Shown here: positions 45,807 to 54,974 of the stretch, one piece after another | Layout of the letters: the number at the start of each line of letters is the position of its first letter | Position numbering within the stretch: the stretch's first letter is position 1 | DNA from: Hyphomonadaceae bacterium BL14 | GTDB lineage: Bacteria > Pseudomonadota > Alphaproteobacteria > Caulobacterales > Maricaulaceae | Direction: 5' to 3' | Assembly (NCBI GenBank): GCA_027627705.1 | Contig: CP091242.1 | Location: forward strand, 546,076-610,075 | Length of the DNA: 64,000 nucleotides | Made by a program: the position numbers and the translations under genes | The notes under the pieces: generated by a model | The model's database searches: none | What the model was told of the DNA's origin: nothing | What the model saw: the letters and a program-made list of their open reading frames with translations, nothing else

Positions 45807-47224
45807 GCCGCAAAGCCATGAAAGCTGATATTGCCATCATCGGTGCGGGCGCGGCCGGCCTGGTCACGGCTGCAGGTGCCGCGTCCCTGGGGCGCAAGGT
45901 GGTATTGTTCGAAGCTGGCGAGATGGGCGGGGACTGCCTCAATTTTGGCTGCGTGCCGTCCAAGGCCATCCTCACCGCCGCCCACAAGGCGCACGGTGTG
46001 CGTGAAGCTGACCGCTGGGGCATCGAGGCCGAACTCAAAAGCGTGGATTTTGCCCGCGTGCGCCAGACCATTGCCGAGGCAATCCAGACGATCGAGCCCA
46101 ATGACAGCCAGGCGCGGTTTGAAGGCCTGGGCGTGACAGTGGTGCGCGAGCGCGCCCGGTTCGCCGGGCCGCGGACGCTGGAATCCGAGACCGTGTCGGT
46201 CACCGCCAAGCGCATCGTGATCGCAAGCGGCACGCGGGCGCGCATGCCCGATATCGAGGGCCTCAAAGACGTGCCCTGCCTGACCAATGAAACCATCTGG
46301 TCGCTGGAAACGCTGCCCGACCATCTGATCATTCTGGGTGCCGGCCCCATCGGAACCGAGCTGGGCCAGGCCTTTGTCCGGCTGGGCTCGAAAGTCACCG
46401 TGATCGAAGCGGGCGCACCGCTGTCGCGGTTCGAGCCCGAGCACGCGGCGCTGGCTCTGGAAGCGCTGAAGGAAGACGGGGTCAGCCTGCTGATCGGTCA
46501 GGCCGCCGTGCGCGCGTCGGGCGGGCCGGGCGCGATTACGCTCACGCTGGCGGACGGACACAGTGTCAGTGGCAGCCATCTCCTGGTGGCCGCAGGCCGC
46601 GAACCGGTGCTGGACGGCCTCAATCTGGAAGCGGCGGGCATCGACACCGATGAACGCGGACTGGTCGTGGATGACCGCCTGCGCACATCGAACAAGCGGG
46701 TACTGGCGGCAGGCGATATTGCGGGCAAGGGCGGGCTCACGCACCTGGCCGGATGGCATGGGTCGGTCATCATCCGCAATCTCTATTTCGGCCTGCCGAC
46801 GGCTCAGTCCTCCCAGCCCATCCCGCAGGCGGTCTACACCGATCCCCCGTTGGCGGGCGTTGGCCTGACGGAGAGCGAAGCGCGCGCCGCCCATGGCGAC
46901 GCCGTGACGGTGTCGCGCTGGCCGTTTTCTGAGAATGACCGCGCGATCGCCGAGGGTGATACACGCGGCGGGGTCAAGCTGATCATCGGCAAGGGTGCCA
47001 AGCTTCTGGGCGCCCATGCGGCGGGCGCGCGGGCCGATGATCTGATCCAGATTGCGGGCGCCGTGATGGCGCGCGGCGGCACGGTGCGCGACCTGACCAG
47101 CGCCGTGGCACCGTATCCGACGCGTGGAGAGGTCTTCAAACGCGCCGCAAGCAAGTATTATGAACCGACGGTGTTCGGTCCGCTGGCGCGGATGCTGGCG
47201 AGACTTCTGACCGCCTTTCACTGA
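45803..47224 (+). CDS. MerA-like FAD/NAD(P) disulfide oxidoreductase
   Basis: A 473-residue class I pyridine nucleotide-disulfide oxidoreductase. It has the FAD motif IIGAGAAGLV, the redox-active pair in GGDCLNFGCVPSKA, the NAD(P) motif ILGAGPIGTELG and a C-terminal dimerisation domain. The catalytic His-Pro of lipoamide or glutathione reductases is replaced: the region reads APYPTRGE, with Tyr where His is expected, as in mercuric-reductase-like proteins. There is no N-terminal metal-binding domain or mer operon, so mercury reduction is not implied. I start at the ATG at 45803, coupled to the TVP38 gene. Confidence 0.82.
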   Translation: MSRKAMKADIAIIGAGAAGLVTAAGAASLGRKVVLFEAGEMGGDCLNFGCVPSKAILTAAHKAHGVREADRWGIEAELKSVDFARVRQTIAEAIQTIEPNDSQARFEGLGVTVVRERARFAGPRTLESETVSVTAKRIVIASGTRARMPDIEGLKDVPCLTNETIWSLETLPDHLIILGAGPIGTELGQAFVRLGSKVTVIEAGAPLSRFEPEHAALALEALKEDGVSLLIGQAAVRASGGPGAITLTLADGHSVSGSHLLVAAGREPVLDGLNLEAAGIDTDERGLVVDDRLRTSNKRVLAAGDIAGKGGLTHLAGWHGSVIIRNLYFGLPTAQSSQPIPQAVYTDPPLAGVGLTESEARAAHGDAVTVSRWPFSENDRAIAEGDTRGGVKLIIGKGAKLLGAHAAGARADDLIQIAGAVMARGGTVRDLTSAVAPYPTRGEVFKRAASKYYEPTVFGPLARMLARLLTAFH

Positions 47225-47230
47225 GGCGAG

Positions 47231-48733
47231 GTGCGGGGGACGAGATTGGGCAGTAACGGCCAGCGCCGCGGGACCAGCCCGGCCGCCTGGGTTCAGGCGG
47301 GCGGATCGCGTGTCGTGGGTGCCGCCCGGTCCCTCCCCGGCAAGCTGCTGATCTTCTCAGTCCTGTTCGTGCTGGTCGCCGAGGTCATGATCTTCTTTCC
47401 CTCTGCGTCCAATTTCCGCACGGAGTGGCTGACCTCGCGCGCGGAATCCGCCCACCTGGCCGCGCTGGCCGCCGAAACCGCCGATGCGGGCGGACTCAAC
47501 GAAGACCAGGTGCGCGAACTGCTGGCCGGGGCCGACGCCATTGCCGTGGCGCGCGTCTATGGCGGGTTCAACGAGCTGGTGCTGGGCGGCGATGTTGGTA
47601 ACAGCGCGATCGTCGATGCCAATCTGACCAGCGAGACCCTGATCCAGCGCCACCTGGCGCTATGGGGCACGGTGTTCGCGCCCGACGGCCGGTATCTCAG
47701 GATCGTCGCCGCGCCGCGTACAAGGCCGGAGGAACAGATCAGTGTCATCGTGCCCGAGGCCGGGCTGCGCGATGATTTGCTGGCGTTCTCCGTGCGCATC
47801 GCCGGATTGTCACTGTTCATCGCCGGTGTGACCGGGGCGCTGCTCTATCTGGTGCTGATGTTCATGTTTGTGCGCCCCATGCGCCGTCTGGCGCTGGCAA
47901 TCACCGCCTTCCAGCAGGACCCAGGCAATCCCGCCCTGGGCTTTACGCCGTCCGGGCGGCGCGACGAGATCGGCGAGGCCGAGACCGCGCTGGCCGCGAT
48001 GCAGGATGAGGTGCGTGCGGCCTTCCGCCAGCGCGATCGTCTCGCAGCGCTGGGCGGGGCGGTGGCGCGCATCAATCATGACTTGAGGAACGTACTGGCC
48101 AGCGCCCAGCTGATCTCCGACCGCCTGGCCATGAGCGCGGACGAGCGCGTGGCCAATATGGGTGCGCGCCTGGTGCGCGCCGTCGATCGCGGGGTAAGGC
48201 TCTGTGAAGACACGCTGAAATTCGGCCGGTCGCAAGAGCGTGCGCCGGTGCTTGGCCCGGTCAATCTGAAACAGGCCCTCGACGAGGCTTCAAGCGATGC
48301 CATGGCGGTGTCGGGCGGGGCCGAATGGGACAATCAGGTGGCTGATGCGGTCACAGTGATGGCCGATGCTGATCACGCCCACCGCATATTCCTGAACCTC
48401 TTTCGCAACGCCATCCAGGCCATGGGCCCGCACGGCGCGCTCAGCGCGTCGCTGGCGCGCGAGGGTGGGGGCCAGGTGGTGATCGCCGTGCGCGATTCCG
48501 GTCCCGGCGTGCCGGGCCATGTGCGCGAAACCCTGTTTGAGCCCTTCGGGCGCACCGGCACCAAGGGCGGGTCGGGTCTCGGCCTGTCCATCGCGCGCGA
48601 GCTGGCCCGCGCCATGGGCGGAGAGGTGATGCTGGCCGAGACCGGCAGCGCAGGTGCCGTGTTCGAGGTCAGCTTGCGCGCCGCGCAAGAGGCTCCACAA
48701 GGCCGCACGGAAACGCTAAACCGCCCGGCATGA
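47231..48733 (+). CDS. membrane sensor histidine kinase (HAMP)
   Basis: A 500-residue kinase. Two membrane helices (about 38-58 and 192-214) bracket a periplasmic sensor of about 130 residues, and a HAMP region follows (about 215-270). The dimerisation box is RINHDLRNVLASAQ with the phospho-accepting His at about 283. The ATPase domain has FRNAIQAM, DSGPGVP and GGSGLGLSI. No response regulator gene is adjacent, so the partner is unknown. It starts with GTG a few bases after the MerA-like gene and overlaps rlmJ by four bases. Confidence 0.88.
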   Translation: MRGTRLGSNGQRRGTSPAAWVQAGGSRVVGAARSLPGKLLIFSVLFVLVAEVMIFFPSASNFRTEWLTSRAESAHLAALAAETADAGGLNEDQVRELLAGADAIAVARVYGGFNELVLGGDVGNSAIVDANLTSETLIQRHLALWGTVFAPDGRYLRIVAAPRTRPEEQISVIVPEAGLRDDLLAFSVRIAGLSLFIAGVTGALLYLVLMFMFVRPMRRLALAITAFQQDPGNPALGFTPSGRRDEIGEAETALAAMQDEVRAAFRQRDRLAALGGAVARINHDLRNVLASAQLISDRLAMSADERVANMGARLVRAVDRGVRLCEDTLKFGRSQERAPVLGPVNLKQALDEASSDAMAVSGGAEWDNQVADAVTVMADADHAHRIFLNLFRNAIQAMGPHGALSASLAREGGGQVVIAVRDSGPGVPGHVRETLFEPFGRTGTKGGSGLGLSIARELARAMGGEVMLAETGSAGAVFEVSLRAAQEAPQGRTETLNRPA

Positions 48734-49629
48734 ATTATCGCCACGCCTTTCATGCCGGCAATTTCGCGGATGTGCTCAAGCATGCCGTTCTGGCCCTGTG
48801 CCTGACGCATTTGACCCGCAAGGACAAGGCGCTGCGCTACATTGATACCCATGCCGGGATCGGGCGCTATGACCTGACCAGTGACGCCGCGCAGCGCAGT
48901 CCCGAATGGCAGGGTGGCGTGGCGCGCGTTCTGGCGGCGCAGCGCCCTGCGCCTGTGGAGGCCGCTTTGGCGCCCTGGCTTGCCGCCGTCAGTGCGGCCA
49001 ACCCGGACGGCGCGCTCACCGCCTATCCCGGCTCTCCGGACATCGCCGCGAGCGTGCTGCGCCCCCATGACCGCATGCATCTGTGTGAACTGCATGAGGC
49101 TGACTGCCGCACGCTGGATCAGCGCTATGTGCGTGACGGGCGGGTGAAGGCCGAGCGCCGCGACGGCTACAAGGCGCTCTCTGCCCTCCTGCCGCCACGC
49201 GAACGGCGGGGCCTGGTCATGATCGACCCGCCATTTGAACAGCGCGACGAGATGGTGGCGATGGCGCGCGCGGCGCGCGGCGCGCTGGAGCGCTGGCCCA
49301 CCGGGGCCTATATTTTCTGGCGTCCGCTCAAGGATTTGTGGGCCAGCGAGCGGTTTGATTCCGGCCTTGCCCAATGGCTCTTGTTTGAGCAGGACTTCGA
49401 CCCGGACAAAATCCTGCGCGCCGATCTGTGGGTGCGCGATCTGGAAAGCGAGGGCAAGCTGGCGGGCGCGGGCGTGGTAGTGGTCAACCCGCCCCATACG
49501 CTGGAGGGTGATCTGCTGGCGCTGCTGCCCTGGCTCAGCGAGACACTGGCACAGGGCGAGGGGGCGGGCTGGCGTCTCGATGGCGCCGTGACCGAAGACA
49601 CGCTGGAACTGGACGAAGACGCGGGGTGA
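48730..49629 (+). CDS. rlmJ: 23S rRNA (adenine-2030-N6)-methyltransferase
   Basis: RlmJ methylates A2030 of 23S rRNA using SAM. The 299-residue product begins MNYRHAFHAGNFADVLKHAV, the family hallmark, then YIDTHAGIGRYDL. The catalytic motif DPPFE is at about residue 165 (MIDPPFEQRDE). Length is slightly above the E. coli enzyme (280). Its ATG overlaps the kinase stop; this may be shared transcription without shared function. Confidence 0.93.
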   Translation: MNYRHAFHAGNFADVLKHAVLALCLTHLTRKDKALRYIDTHAGIGRYDLTSDAAQRSPEWQGGVARVLAAQRPAPVEAALAPWLAAVSAANPDGALTAYPGSPDIAASVLRPHDRMHLCELHEADCRTLDQRYVRDGRVKAERRDGYKALSALLPPRERRGLVMIDPPFEQRDEMVAMARAARGALERWPTGAYIFWRPLKDLWASERFDSGLAQWLLFEQDFDPDKILRADLWVRDLESEGKLAGAGVVVVNPPHTLEGDLLALLPWLSETLAQGEGAGWRLDGAVTEDTLELDEDAG

Positions 49630-49646
49630 GGGCGGCGGTGCCCGCC

Positions 49647-50885
49647 TTATCCATCGCCCAGCTCATCACCGGTGCCGAACATCCTGCCGCGTTCGGTCCA
49701 GGCCACAAGCGCCAGCGCGCCCGTGCCCATCACCACAAATCCCAGCAGAAGCGGGACAATGGTCCCGTCATACAACCGGCCGATGACCGTGCCCAGCACA
49801 GCGCCGGAGATGGAGGTGACGGCGCCATAAAGAGCGGCGACCGTGCCGGCGCGTTCGCCGGCGGGTTCCATGACCAGGGCCGAGAAATTCGCGCCCATCA
49901 TGGCAAACAGCATCAGCCCGCCGCCCAACAGCGTGTAGTAGAGCCAGAACGGAGGCTGGCCGGCCAGGGCGATCAGGAGATGGACCAAATTGATGACGAT
50001 GAACGTCGCCAGCGCGGTGTGGGAGATGCGCCGCATGCCCAGCCGGCGCACGATACGCGCATTGATGATGTTCGCGCCCGCCAGCCCCAGCGCCACTGCC
50101 CCGAACGCCACCGGGAACCAGGCACCCAGGCCATACAGCTCGGCCATGACCTGTTCGGATGTGGCGATGAAGGCGAACAGGGCTCCGAAAATCAGGGCTG
50201 CGGCCAGCATATAGCCCAGCGTGACGCGGTGGCGGGCCGCCAGGCCATAATTGCGCGCCGCCGACGCCCAGCTCAGCGTGATGCGGTTCTCGGCCCGCAA
50301 GGTTTCGGGCAGACGCAGCGCCATCCACACCATCAGTCCGCCGCCCAGCACGAACAGGGCGGCGAAGATCGCCTGCCACGGCGCCACGAACAGGATGAGC
50401 TGGCCCAGGCCGGGTGCCAGAATGGGCGCGATCATGAACACGGTCATGGCAAACGACATGATCTCGGCCATGCGCCGGCCGGCCACCAGATCGCGCACCA
50501 CCGCGACCGCCACCACACGCGTCGCGGCCGCCGCCACGCCTTGCAGGAAGCGCGCCCCGACCATCAGCGCCATGTCCGGCGCGCCGATGCACAGGGCGGT
50601 CGCGGCGAGATACGCAACCAGGGCACCCAAGAGCACGCGCCGTCGCCCCAGCGAATCGGCCAGCGGTCCGAACACCAGCTGCGCCGCGCCAAAGCCGAGC
50701 ATGTAGGCAGTGATGATCAGCTGGCGCTCATTGCCCGGCGCGCCCAGCGCGGCACCCACCTCGCCCATGGCGGGCAGGATGATGTCGATGGACAGGGCGT
50801 TGAGCGCCATCAGACCGCCCACCATGGCGATCAGCTCCACCGTCGTCAGAGACGGGCGCTTGGGATCAGGTGATGTCAGGCGCAA
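49647..50885 (-). CDS. MFS multidrug exporter (Bcr/CflA type)
   Basis: A 12-helix major facilitator of 412 residues. The drug/H+ antiporter motif A reads GPLADSLGRRRVLLG at about residue 75, and the start of the protein (DIILPAMGEV) has the pattern of Bcr/CflA exporters. Substrate is unknown. The start is uncertain: the TTG at 50885 has GGAG eleven bases upstream, and no better start lies before the first helix. The stop lies 17 bases from the convergent rlmJ stop. Confidence 0.85.
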   Translation of the reverse strand: MRLTSPDPKRPSLTTVELIAMVGGLMALNALSIDIILPAMGEVGAALGAPGNERQLIITAYMLGFGAAQLVFGPLADSLGRRRVLLGALVAYLAATALCIGAPDMALMVGARFLQGVAAAATRVVAVAVVRDLVAGRRMAEIMSFAMTVFMIAPILAPGLGQLILFVAPWQAIFAALFVLGGGLMVWMALRLPETLRAENRITLSWASAARNYGLAARHRVTLGYMLAAALIFGALFAFIATSEQVMAELYGLGAWFPVAFGAVALGLAGANIINARIVRRLGMRRISHTALATFIVINLVHLLIALAGQPPFWLYYTLLGGGLMLFAMMGANFSALVMEPAGERAGTVAALYGAVTSISGAVLGTVIGRLYDGTIVPLLLGFVVMGTGALALVAWTERGRMFGTGDELGDG

Positions 50886-50985
50886 TGAATGGCGGACTCC
50901 GGCCAGACGCTTTGAGATGGACGGCGAGGTTGTATAGGAGGCGTGCCCGCAGGCAAGCGATTTGACGCTGGCTCGCTGCGCGCCG

Positions 50986-51861
50986 TCAGTAATCCGGATC
51001 GGCGTCCCAGGGCCAGCCGGGCGGGTAGCCTTCCGGGATCTCGCCGGGGAAGGCGGCAGCGCGCTTTTCCAGAAAGCTCATCACGCCTTCCATGGCGTCC
51101 GGGCTCATGCCCCGGTGCAGGATGGCGCGGCTTTCCAGCCGGTGCGCCTCCATGGGATGGGACGCGCCCAGCATGCGCCACAGCAGCCGCCGGTTCATCG
51201 CCACCGACACCGGCGCCGCGCCGTTCACAAAGCGCAGGGCGCGTTCGCGCGCCAGTTCCATGACGCCGTCCGGCGTATCGGCCAGCGCGCTGACAAGGCC
51301 TGCTTCAAGGGCTTCTTCGGCCAGGAATGTCCGGCCCGACAGGCCCCAGTCCAGCGCCGTCTCCACCCCCACAATGCGCGGCAGGAACCAGCTGGCGCAG
51401 CCGTCCCAGGCGATGCCGCGCTTTGTGAACGGGTAGGCGAATTTCGCGCCCTTCAGGCCGATGCGCGCATCCATGGGCAGGATCATGGTGGCGCCGATGC
51501 CCACTGACGCGCCGTTGATGGCGGCCACCACCGGCTTCTGGCTGTCAAAGATGCGCAGGTTCAGCATGCCGCCGGAATCACGCCATTGCGGATCGCGGTC
51601 GTCCAGTGTCCCGCTGGCATTGGCCTGGGACACGGCATTGAAGGTTTCGGCCCCGGTCGACAAATCGGCTCCGGCGCAGAACGCCTTGCCCGAGCCGGTG
51701 ACGATGACCGCGCGCACGGCTGGATCCGCATCGGTTTCGTCAAACGCGGCGCGCAGCTCCTCGCCCATCATCAGCGTGAAGGCGTTCATCGCCTCTGGCC
51801 GGTTCAGCGTGATGACCGCCAGCGGCCCGTCGCGGTTCAACGTAATGGTCGTACGGCCCAT
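50986..51861 (-). CDS. enoyl-CoA hydratase/isomerase family protein
   Basis: A crotonase-fold protein of 291 residues, probably in fatty-acid or amino-acid catabolism. Visible are NRPEAMNAFT, the oxyanion-hole loop GSGKAFCAGADL and INGASVGIGATM. Glu residues at the two catalytic positions of true hydratases are not obvious (G-x-K-R-G-I, WDGCASW), so it may be an isomerase or another crotonase. The ATG at 51861 follows a run of seven G. The upstream TTG is less likely. Confidence 0.82.
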   Translation of the reverse strand: MGRTTITLNRDGPLAVITLNRPEAMNAFTLMMGEELRAAFDETDADPAVRAVIVTGSGKAFCAGADLSTGAETFNAVSQANASGTLDDRDPQWRDSGGMLNLRIFDSQKPVVAAINGASVGIGATMILPMDARIGLKGAKFAYPFTKRGIAWDGCASWFLPRIVGVETALDWGLSGRTFLAEEALEAGLVSALADTPDGVMELARERALRFVNGAAPVSVAMNRRLLWRMLGASHPMEAHRLESRAILHRGMSPDAMEGVMSFLEKRAAAFPGEIPEGYPPGWPWDADPDY

Positions 51862-52233
51862 GCGCCCCCCCAAATGGTGTCATGTCGAGGTCTGGTTGGG
51901 ACGACAACCTAAAGCGACCGCGCGCCCGCGCAAACCCGTCTGGCGCCGTGGTGGGGGCGGGGACAGGCGCGCCGGGGCGCTGGGCCCTATCCGGGGGATA
52001 GAGGGGTCTGCGCCGTTGGTGAAACCGGGCACGCACGTGATGCAGGCCGGTGCCTGCGGGATCAAAGCGTCCGGTTCGATGTTTCGGGCTGGCCTTGAGG
52101 GGCCGGGTTGGCTCAATTCCGGTCTTGCCTCCCAACCCGCCGCCCGTTCGCCTTGCGCGTCCGCACGCGCATTGCTACTCGACGGATCGAGCGTTTCACT
52201 TTCGCCGCCTTTGTTTTTTCCGGAGACCCGCCC
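51862..52233. other. 372-base divergent intergenic region
   Basis: No gene is supported here. The region separates the enoyl-CoA hydratase gene (minus) from gatC (plus). It contains a hairpin with 8-bp arms (52104-52111 and 52132-52139, 20-base loop), a small TATCC/GGATA hairpin near 51990, and a T-rich stretch just before the gatC ribosome site. Promoters for both genes are expected but I cannot place them with confidence. Confidence 0.6.
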
Positions 52234-52521
52234 ATGCCGGTGACCCCTGACGACGTGCGCCGCATCGCCAAGCTGGCGCGCATCGCCGAACCTGCTGACC
52301 GCATCGACGCCCTGACCGGCGAGCTCAACGGCATTCTCAAATGGGTGGAGCTGCTCGATGAGGTCGATGTCAGTGGTGTGGAGCCCATGACCACGGCGGT
52401 CCAGACGCCGCTGCCCTTGCGCGATGACGCGGTGACCGATGGCGGCGTGCGCGATGCAATCCTGAAAAACGCGCCAAAAGCCGAAGAAGGCTTTTTCGTT
52501 GTGCCCAAGAGCGTGGAGTAA
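52234..52521 (+). CDS. gatC: Asp/Glu-tRNA amidotransferase subunit C
   Basis: GatC stabilises the GatCAB complex that converts Glu-tRNA-Gln (and Asp-tRNA-Asn) to the amide form. The 95-residue product starts [17 protein letters not shown] and has the [16 protein letters not shown] and GVEPMTT motifs, ending in FFVVPKSVE, all typical. The ATG at 52234 has CGGAG eight bases upstream; the frame continues upstream without matching the family. gatA follows after six bases; gatB is not in the window. Confidence 0.96.
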   Translation: MPVTPDDVRRIAKLARIAEPADRIDALTGELNGILKWVELLDEVDVSGVEPMTTAVQTPLPLRDDAVTDGGVRDAILKNAPKAEEGFFVVPKSVE

Positions 52522-52527
52522 GCGCGC

Positions 52528-54006
52528 ATGACCGAATTTTCCGCGCTGACCCTGCACGAGGCCGTTGAAGGCCTGCGCGCCAAATCCTTCTCCGCCGTGG
52601 AGCTGGCGCAGGCGACGGTGGCGGCGGCCGAGGCCGCGCAAGGCCCGCTCAACTGCTTCACCTCCATCGACGGTGACCGGGCGCTGGAGATGGCGCGCGC
52701 GAGCGATGCGCGCTTGGCCAAGGGTGAGGGCGGGGCGCTGGAAGGCGTGCCGGTGGCGATCAAGGATCTGTTCGCGGTGCGGGGCGTGGAGACCACGGCC
52801 TCGTCCAATATCCTGAAGGGCTTCAGGCCGGAGTACGAATCCACCGTCACGCAGAACCTCTGGGACGCGGGCGCGGTATATTTTGCCAAGACCGCCATGG
52901 ACGAGTTTGCCATGGGTTCGTCCAACGAGACTGCGGCCACCGGGCCGGTGGTCAATCCGTGGCGGGCGAAGGGCTCTGACGCGAAGCTGACGCCGGGCGG
53001 GTCCTCGGGCGGGTCGGCCGCGGCGCTGGCCGCCGGGATCAGCTATGGTGCCACGGGCACCGATACCGGCGGCTCAATCCGCCAGCCGGCCGCGTTTGCC
53101 GGTCTGGTGGGGGTGAAGCCGACCTATGGACGCTGCTCGCGCTGGGGCGTGGTGGCGTTCGCCAGCTCGCTGGACCACCCCGGTCCCTTCGCCAAGACGG
53201 TGAGGGATGCGGCCCTGCTGACACAAATCATGTCGAGCCACGACCCGAAGGATTCCACCTCGCTGGCCGGCCCGGTGCCCGACTTTGCCGCTGCCACCGG
53301 CCGTCCGGTCAAGGGCCTGCGCATCGGCATCCCCAAGGAATACCGCGTCGACGGCATGCCCGGCGAGATCGAGACGCTGTGGCGCGAGGGCGCGAAGTGG
53401 CTGGAAGAACAGGGCGCGGAGATCGTCGATATCTCCCTGCCCATGACGCAATACGCCCTGCCGGCCTATTACATCATCGCGCCGGCGGAAGCCTCGTCGA
53501 ATCTCGCGCGCTATGACGGCATGCGGTTTGGTGCTCGGGTGGAGGGCGCAGACCTCACCGAGACATACGAGAAGACGCGCGCGGCCGGCTTCGGCAAGGA
53601 AGTGCAGCGCCGCATCCTCATTGGCACCTATGTGCTCTCGGCGGGCTATTATGACGCATATTATCTCAAGGCCCTGAAAGTGCGCCGGCGCATCTATGAG
53701 GACTTCACGGCCGCGTTCGGGAAAGTGGACGCCATCCTCACCCCCGCCACGCCCAGCGCCGCGTTCGAGATCGGGTCCAAGGCGAAGGCCGACCCCATCG
53801 AGATGTATCTCAACGACATTTTCACCGTCACCGCCAACATTGCCGGCATCCCGGCCATGAGCGTGCCCGCGGGCCTCGACAAGGACGGCCTGCCGCTGGG
53901 CCTGCAGGTGATCGCCCCGGCGCTGGACGAGGAAACCATGTTCGCCGTCGCCGGCGCGCTGGAACGGGCCGCGGGGTTCACCGCCAAAGCGGACAAGTGG
54001 TGGTGA
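52528..54006 (+). CDS. gatA: Asp/Glu-tRNA amidotransferase subunit A
   Basis: GatA is the glutaminase subunit that supplies ammonia to GatB. The 492-residue protein has the Ser-Ser-Lys amidase triad: Lys in VAIKDLF (about residue 78), and the two serines in [14 protein letters not shown] and [13 protein letters not shown] (about 155-180). Length is normal. It lies in an operon with gatC; the next genes are small membrane proteins of unknown role. Confidence 0.97.
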   Translation: MTEFSALTLHEAVEGLRAKSFSAVELAQATVAAAEAAQGPLNCFTSIDGDRALEMARASDARLAKGEGGALEGVPVAIKDLFAVRGVETTASSNILKGFRPEYESTVTQNLWDAGAVYFAKTAMDEFAMGSSNETAATGPVVNPWRAKGSDAKLTPGGSSGGSAAALAAGISYGATGTDTGGSIRQPAAFAGLVGVKPTYGRCSRWGVVAFASSLDHPGPFAKTVRDAALLTQIMSSHDPKDSTSLAGPVPDFAAATGRPVKGLRIGIPKEYRVDGMPGEIETLWREGAKWLEEQGAEIVDISLPMTQYALPAYYIIAPAEASSNLARYDGMRFGARVEGADLTETYEKTRAAGFGKEVQRRILIGTYVLSAGYYDAYYLKALKVRRRIYEDFTAAFGKVDAILTPATPSAAFEIGSKAKADPIEMYLNDIFTVTANIAGIPAMSVPAGLDKDGLPLGLQVIAPALDEETMFAVAGALERAAGFTAKADKWW

Positions 54007-54073
54007 GGGCCTGAGCGCCCGTCTGGGCGTGCGCTGGCTTCTCGCGAGGCGGGTATTGGGCTAGAGTGCGCAT

Positions 54074-54331
54074 ATGATCTGGCGCATCCTCATTCCCATG
54101 GTTCTGACCGCAGTCTTCGGCCTGCTGCTGATCGCCGGTGCCGTCTGGCTGCCGGACGACTGGGATGAGTTCGGCCTGCGGTTCGTGATGGGGTTTGCCG
54201 GGATGTGGCTGCTCGGCCTTGCGTGGGTGACGCGCCGGCTTCTGCTGGGCTCCCCGCAGGCCTGGCGCTCGCGCTTTGAGCACAGCCGCGAGCGCGCACG
54301 CCGGTCACGCACGCAGCGCCGCATGCCCTGA
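54074..54331 (+). CDS. small two-helix membrane protein, unknown
   Basis: The 85-residue product has two hydrophobic helices (about 4-26 and 35-53) separated by the acidic loop DDWDEF. A strongly basic tail (RSRFEHSRERARRSR) probably lies in the cytoplasm. I recognise no family. It starts at an ATG 68 bases after gatA. It is the first of three short membrane-protein genes in this interval. Confidence 0.55.
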   Translation: MIWRILIPMVLTAVFGLLLIAGAVWLPDDWDEFGLRFVMGFAGMWLLGLAWVTRRLLLGSPQAWRSRFEHSRERARRSRTQRRMP

Positions 54332-54423
54332 TGGCGCCCCAAGCCCAGCTCATCCGCGACGCCTTCCACGCCCTGTCGCTGGGGTGTTTCGGTTTCGCGA
54401 TGTTCGGCCAGCCTGACGATTGA
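54331..54423 (+). other. 30-codon open frame, doubtful
   Basis: An ATG overlapping the previous stop (TGATG) opens a frame encoding LIRDAFHALSLGCFGFAMF in the middle and ending in GQPDD. It is hydrophobic enough to touch a membrane but has no recognised relatives. It could be a very small coupled peptide, a fragment of a lost gene, or chance. Confidence 0.2.
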
Positions 54424-54441
54424 GTTGCCTTGGGCTATATT
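54413..54441 (+). promoter_or_regulatory. possible sigma-70-type promoter before the 47-residue gene
   Basis: CTGACG (54413-54418) and TATATT (54436-54441) are separated by 17 bases. A transcript would begin near 54449, 84 bases before the GTG of the next small gene. Confidence 0.35.
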
Positions 54442-54532
54442 GCCCTTGGCGTCGCGCTTCATGGCGGAGCGCACGCTGTCATCAGGCTCAACGCGATGGT
54501 CGAGCGCAAACGGGCTGAGGCTGGAGTGGCTA

Positions 54533-54676
54533 GTGGACAATCTGGTTGAATGGATCGTGCTTGCAGTGCTGCTCAGCGGCACTGTAGCGGTGGTGTCGGG
54601 CTATGCTTGGCGCCTCTATCGGTTGAAAACCGAGCTGCGCCGCCGGCGCGAACTGGACGAGCGCCAAACCTCATGA
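54533..54676 (+). CDS. small single-helix membrane protein, unknown
   Basis: The 47-residue product has one hydrophobic helix (about 5-26, WIVLAVLLSGTVAVVSGYAW) followed by a charged, mainly basic tail (LKTELRRRRELDERQ), which should lie in the cytoplasm. The GTG at 54533 has GGAG six bases upstream; the frame also extends further upstream without good composition. Its stop overlaps the next start (ATGA), so the two are coupled. No family recognised. Confidence 0.5.
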   Translation: MDNLVEWIVLAVLLSGTVAVVSGYAWRLYRLKTELRRRRELDERQTS

Positions 54677-54888
54677 CCCTCGTCCGCTTTCTCATCCCCG
54701 CCTTCGGGCTTCTGGCGATTCTCGGCGCGCTGATGGCCAGCGGGCGTCTGGGCGAGTCGGGCTGGCTGACCGCGATCGGGATCACCCTGGTCGTGACGGG
54801 CGCGGTGGGTGTGCTGAACGTCATCTTCTTCCGGCGCCTCAAGGCGGCGGTGGACCGCATGGCGCAGGAGCAGCACGAGGAGCGCTGA
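54673..54888 (+). CDS. small two-helix membrane protein, unknown
   Basis: The 71-residue product has two hydrophobic helices (about 4-22 and 32-52) and a charged C-terminal tail (RRLKAAVDRMAQEQHEER) that could form an amphipathic helix. It starts in an ATGA overlap with the 47-residue gene, which supports both being real. No family recognised. proS begins 86 bases later. Confidence 0.55.
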   Translation: MTLVRFLIPAFGLLAILGALMASGRLGESGWLTAIGITLVVTGAVGVLNVIFFRRLKAAVDRMAQEQHEER

Positions 54889-54974
54889 CGCACGCTGCGC
54901 ATGCCTTGTTCTTGCAGGCCGGGCGGGCTAAGGGTCGAGGCTGATCACGCCCCCCATACGGACACGCCGCCGCC

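Noticed and set aside
45803..47224. Mercury resistance operon
   Set aside because: No merR, merT or merP nearby and no N-terminal metal-binding domain on the flavoprotein.
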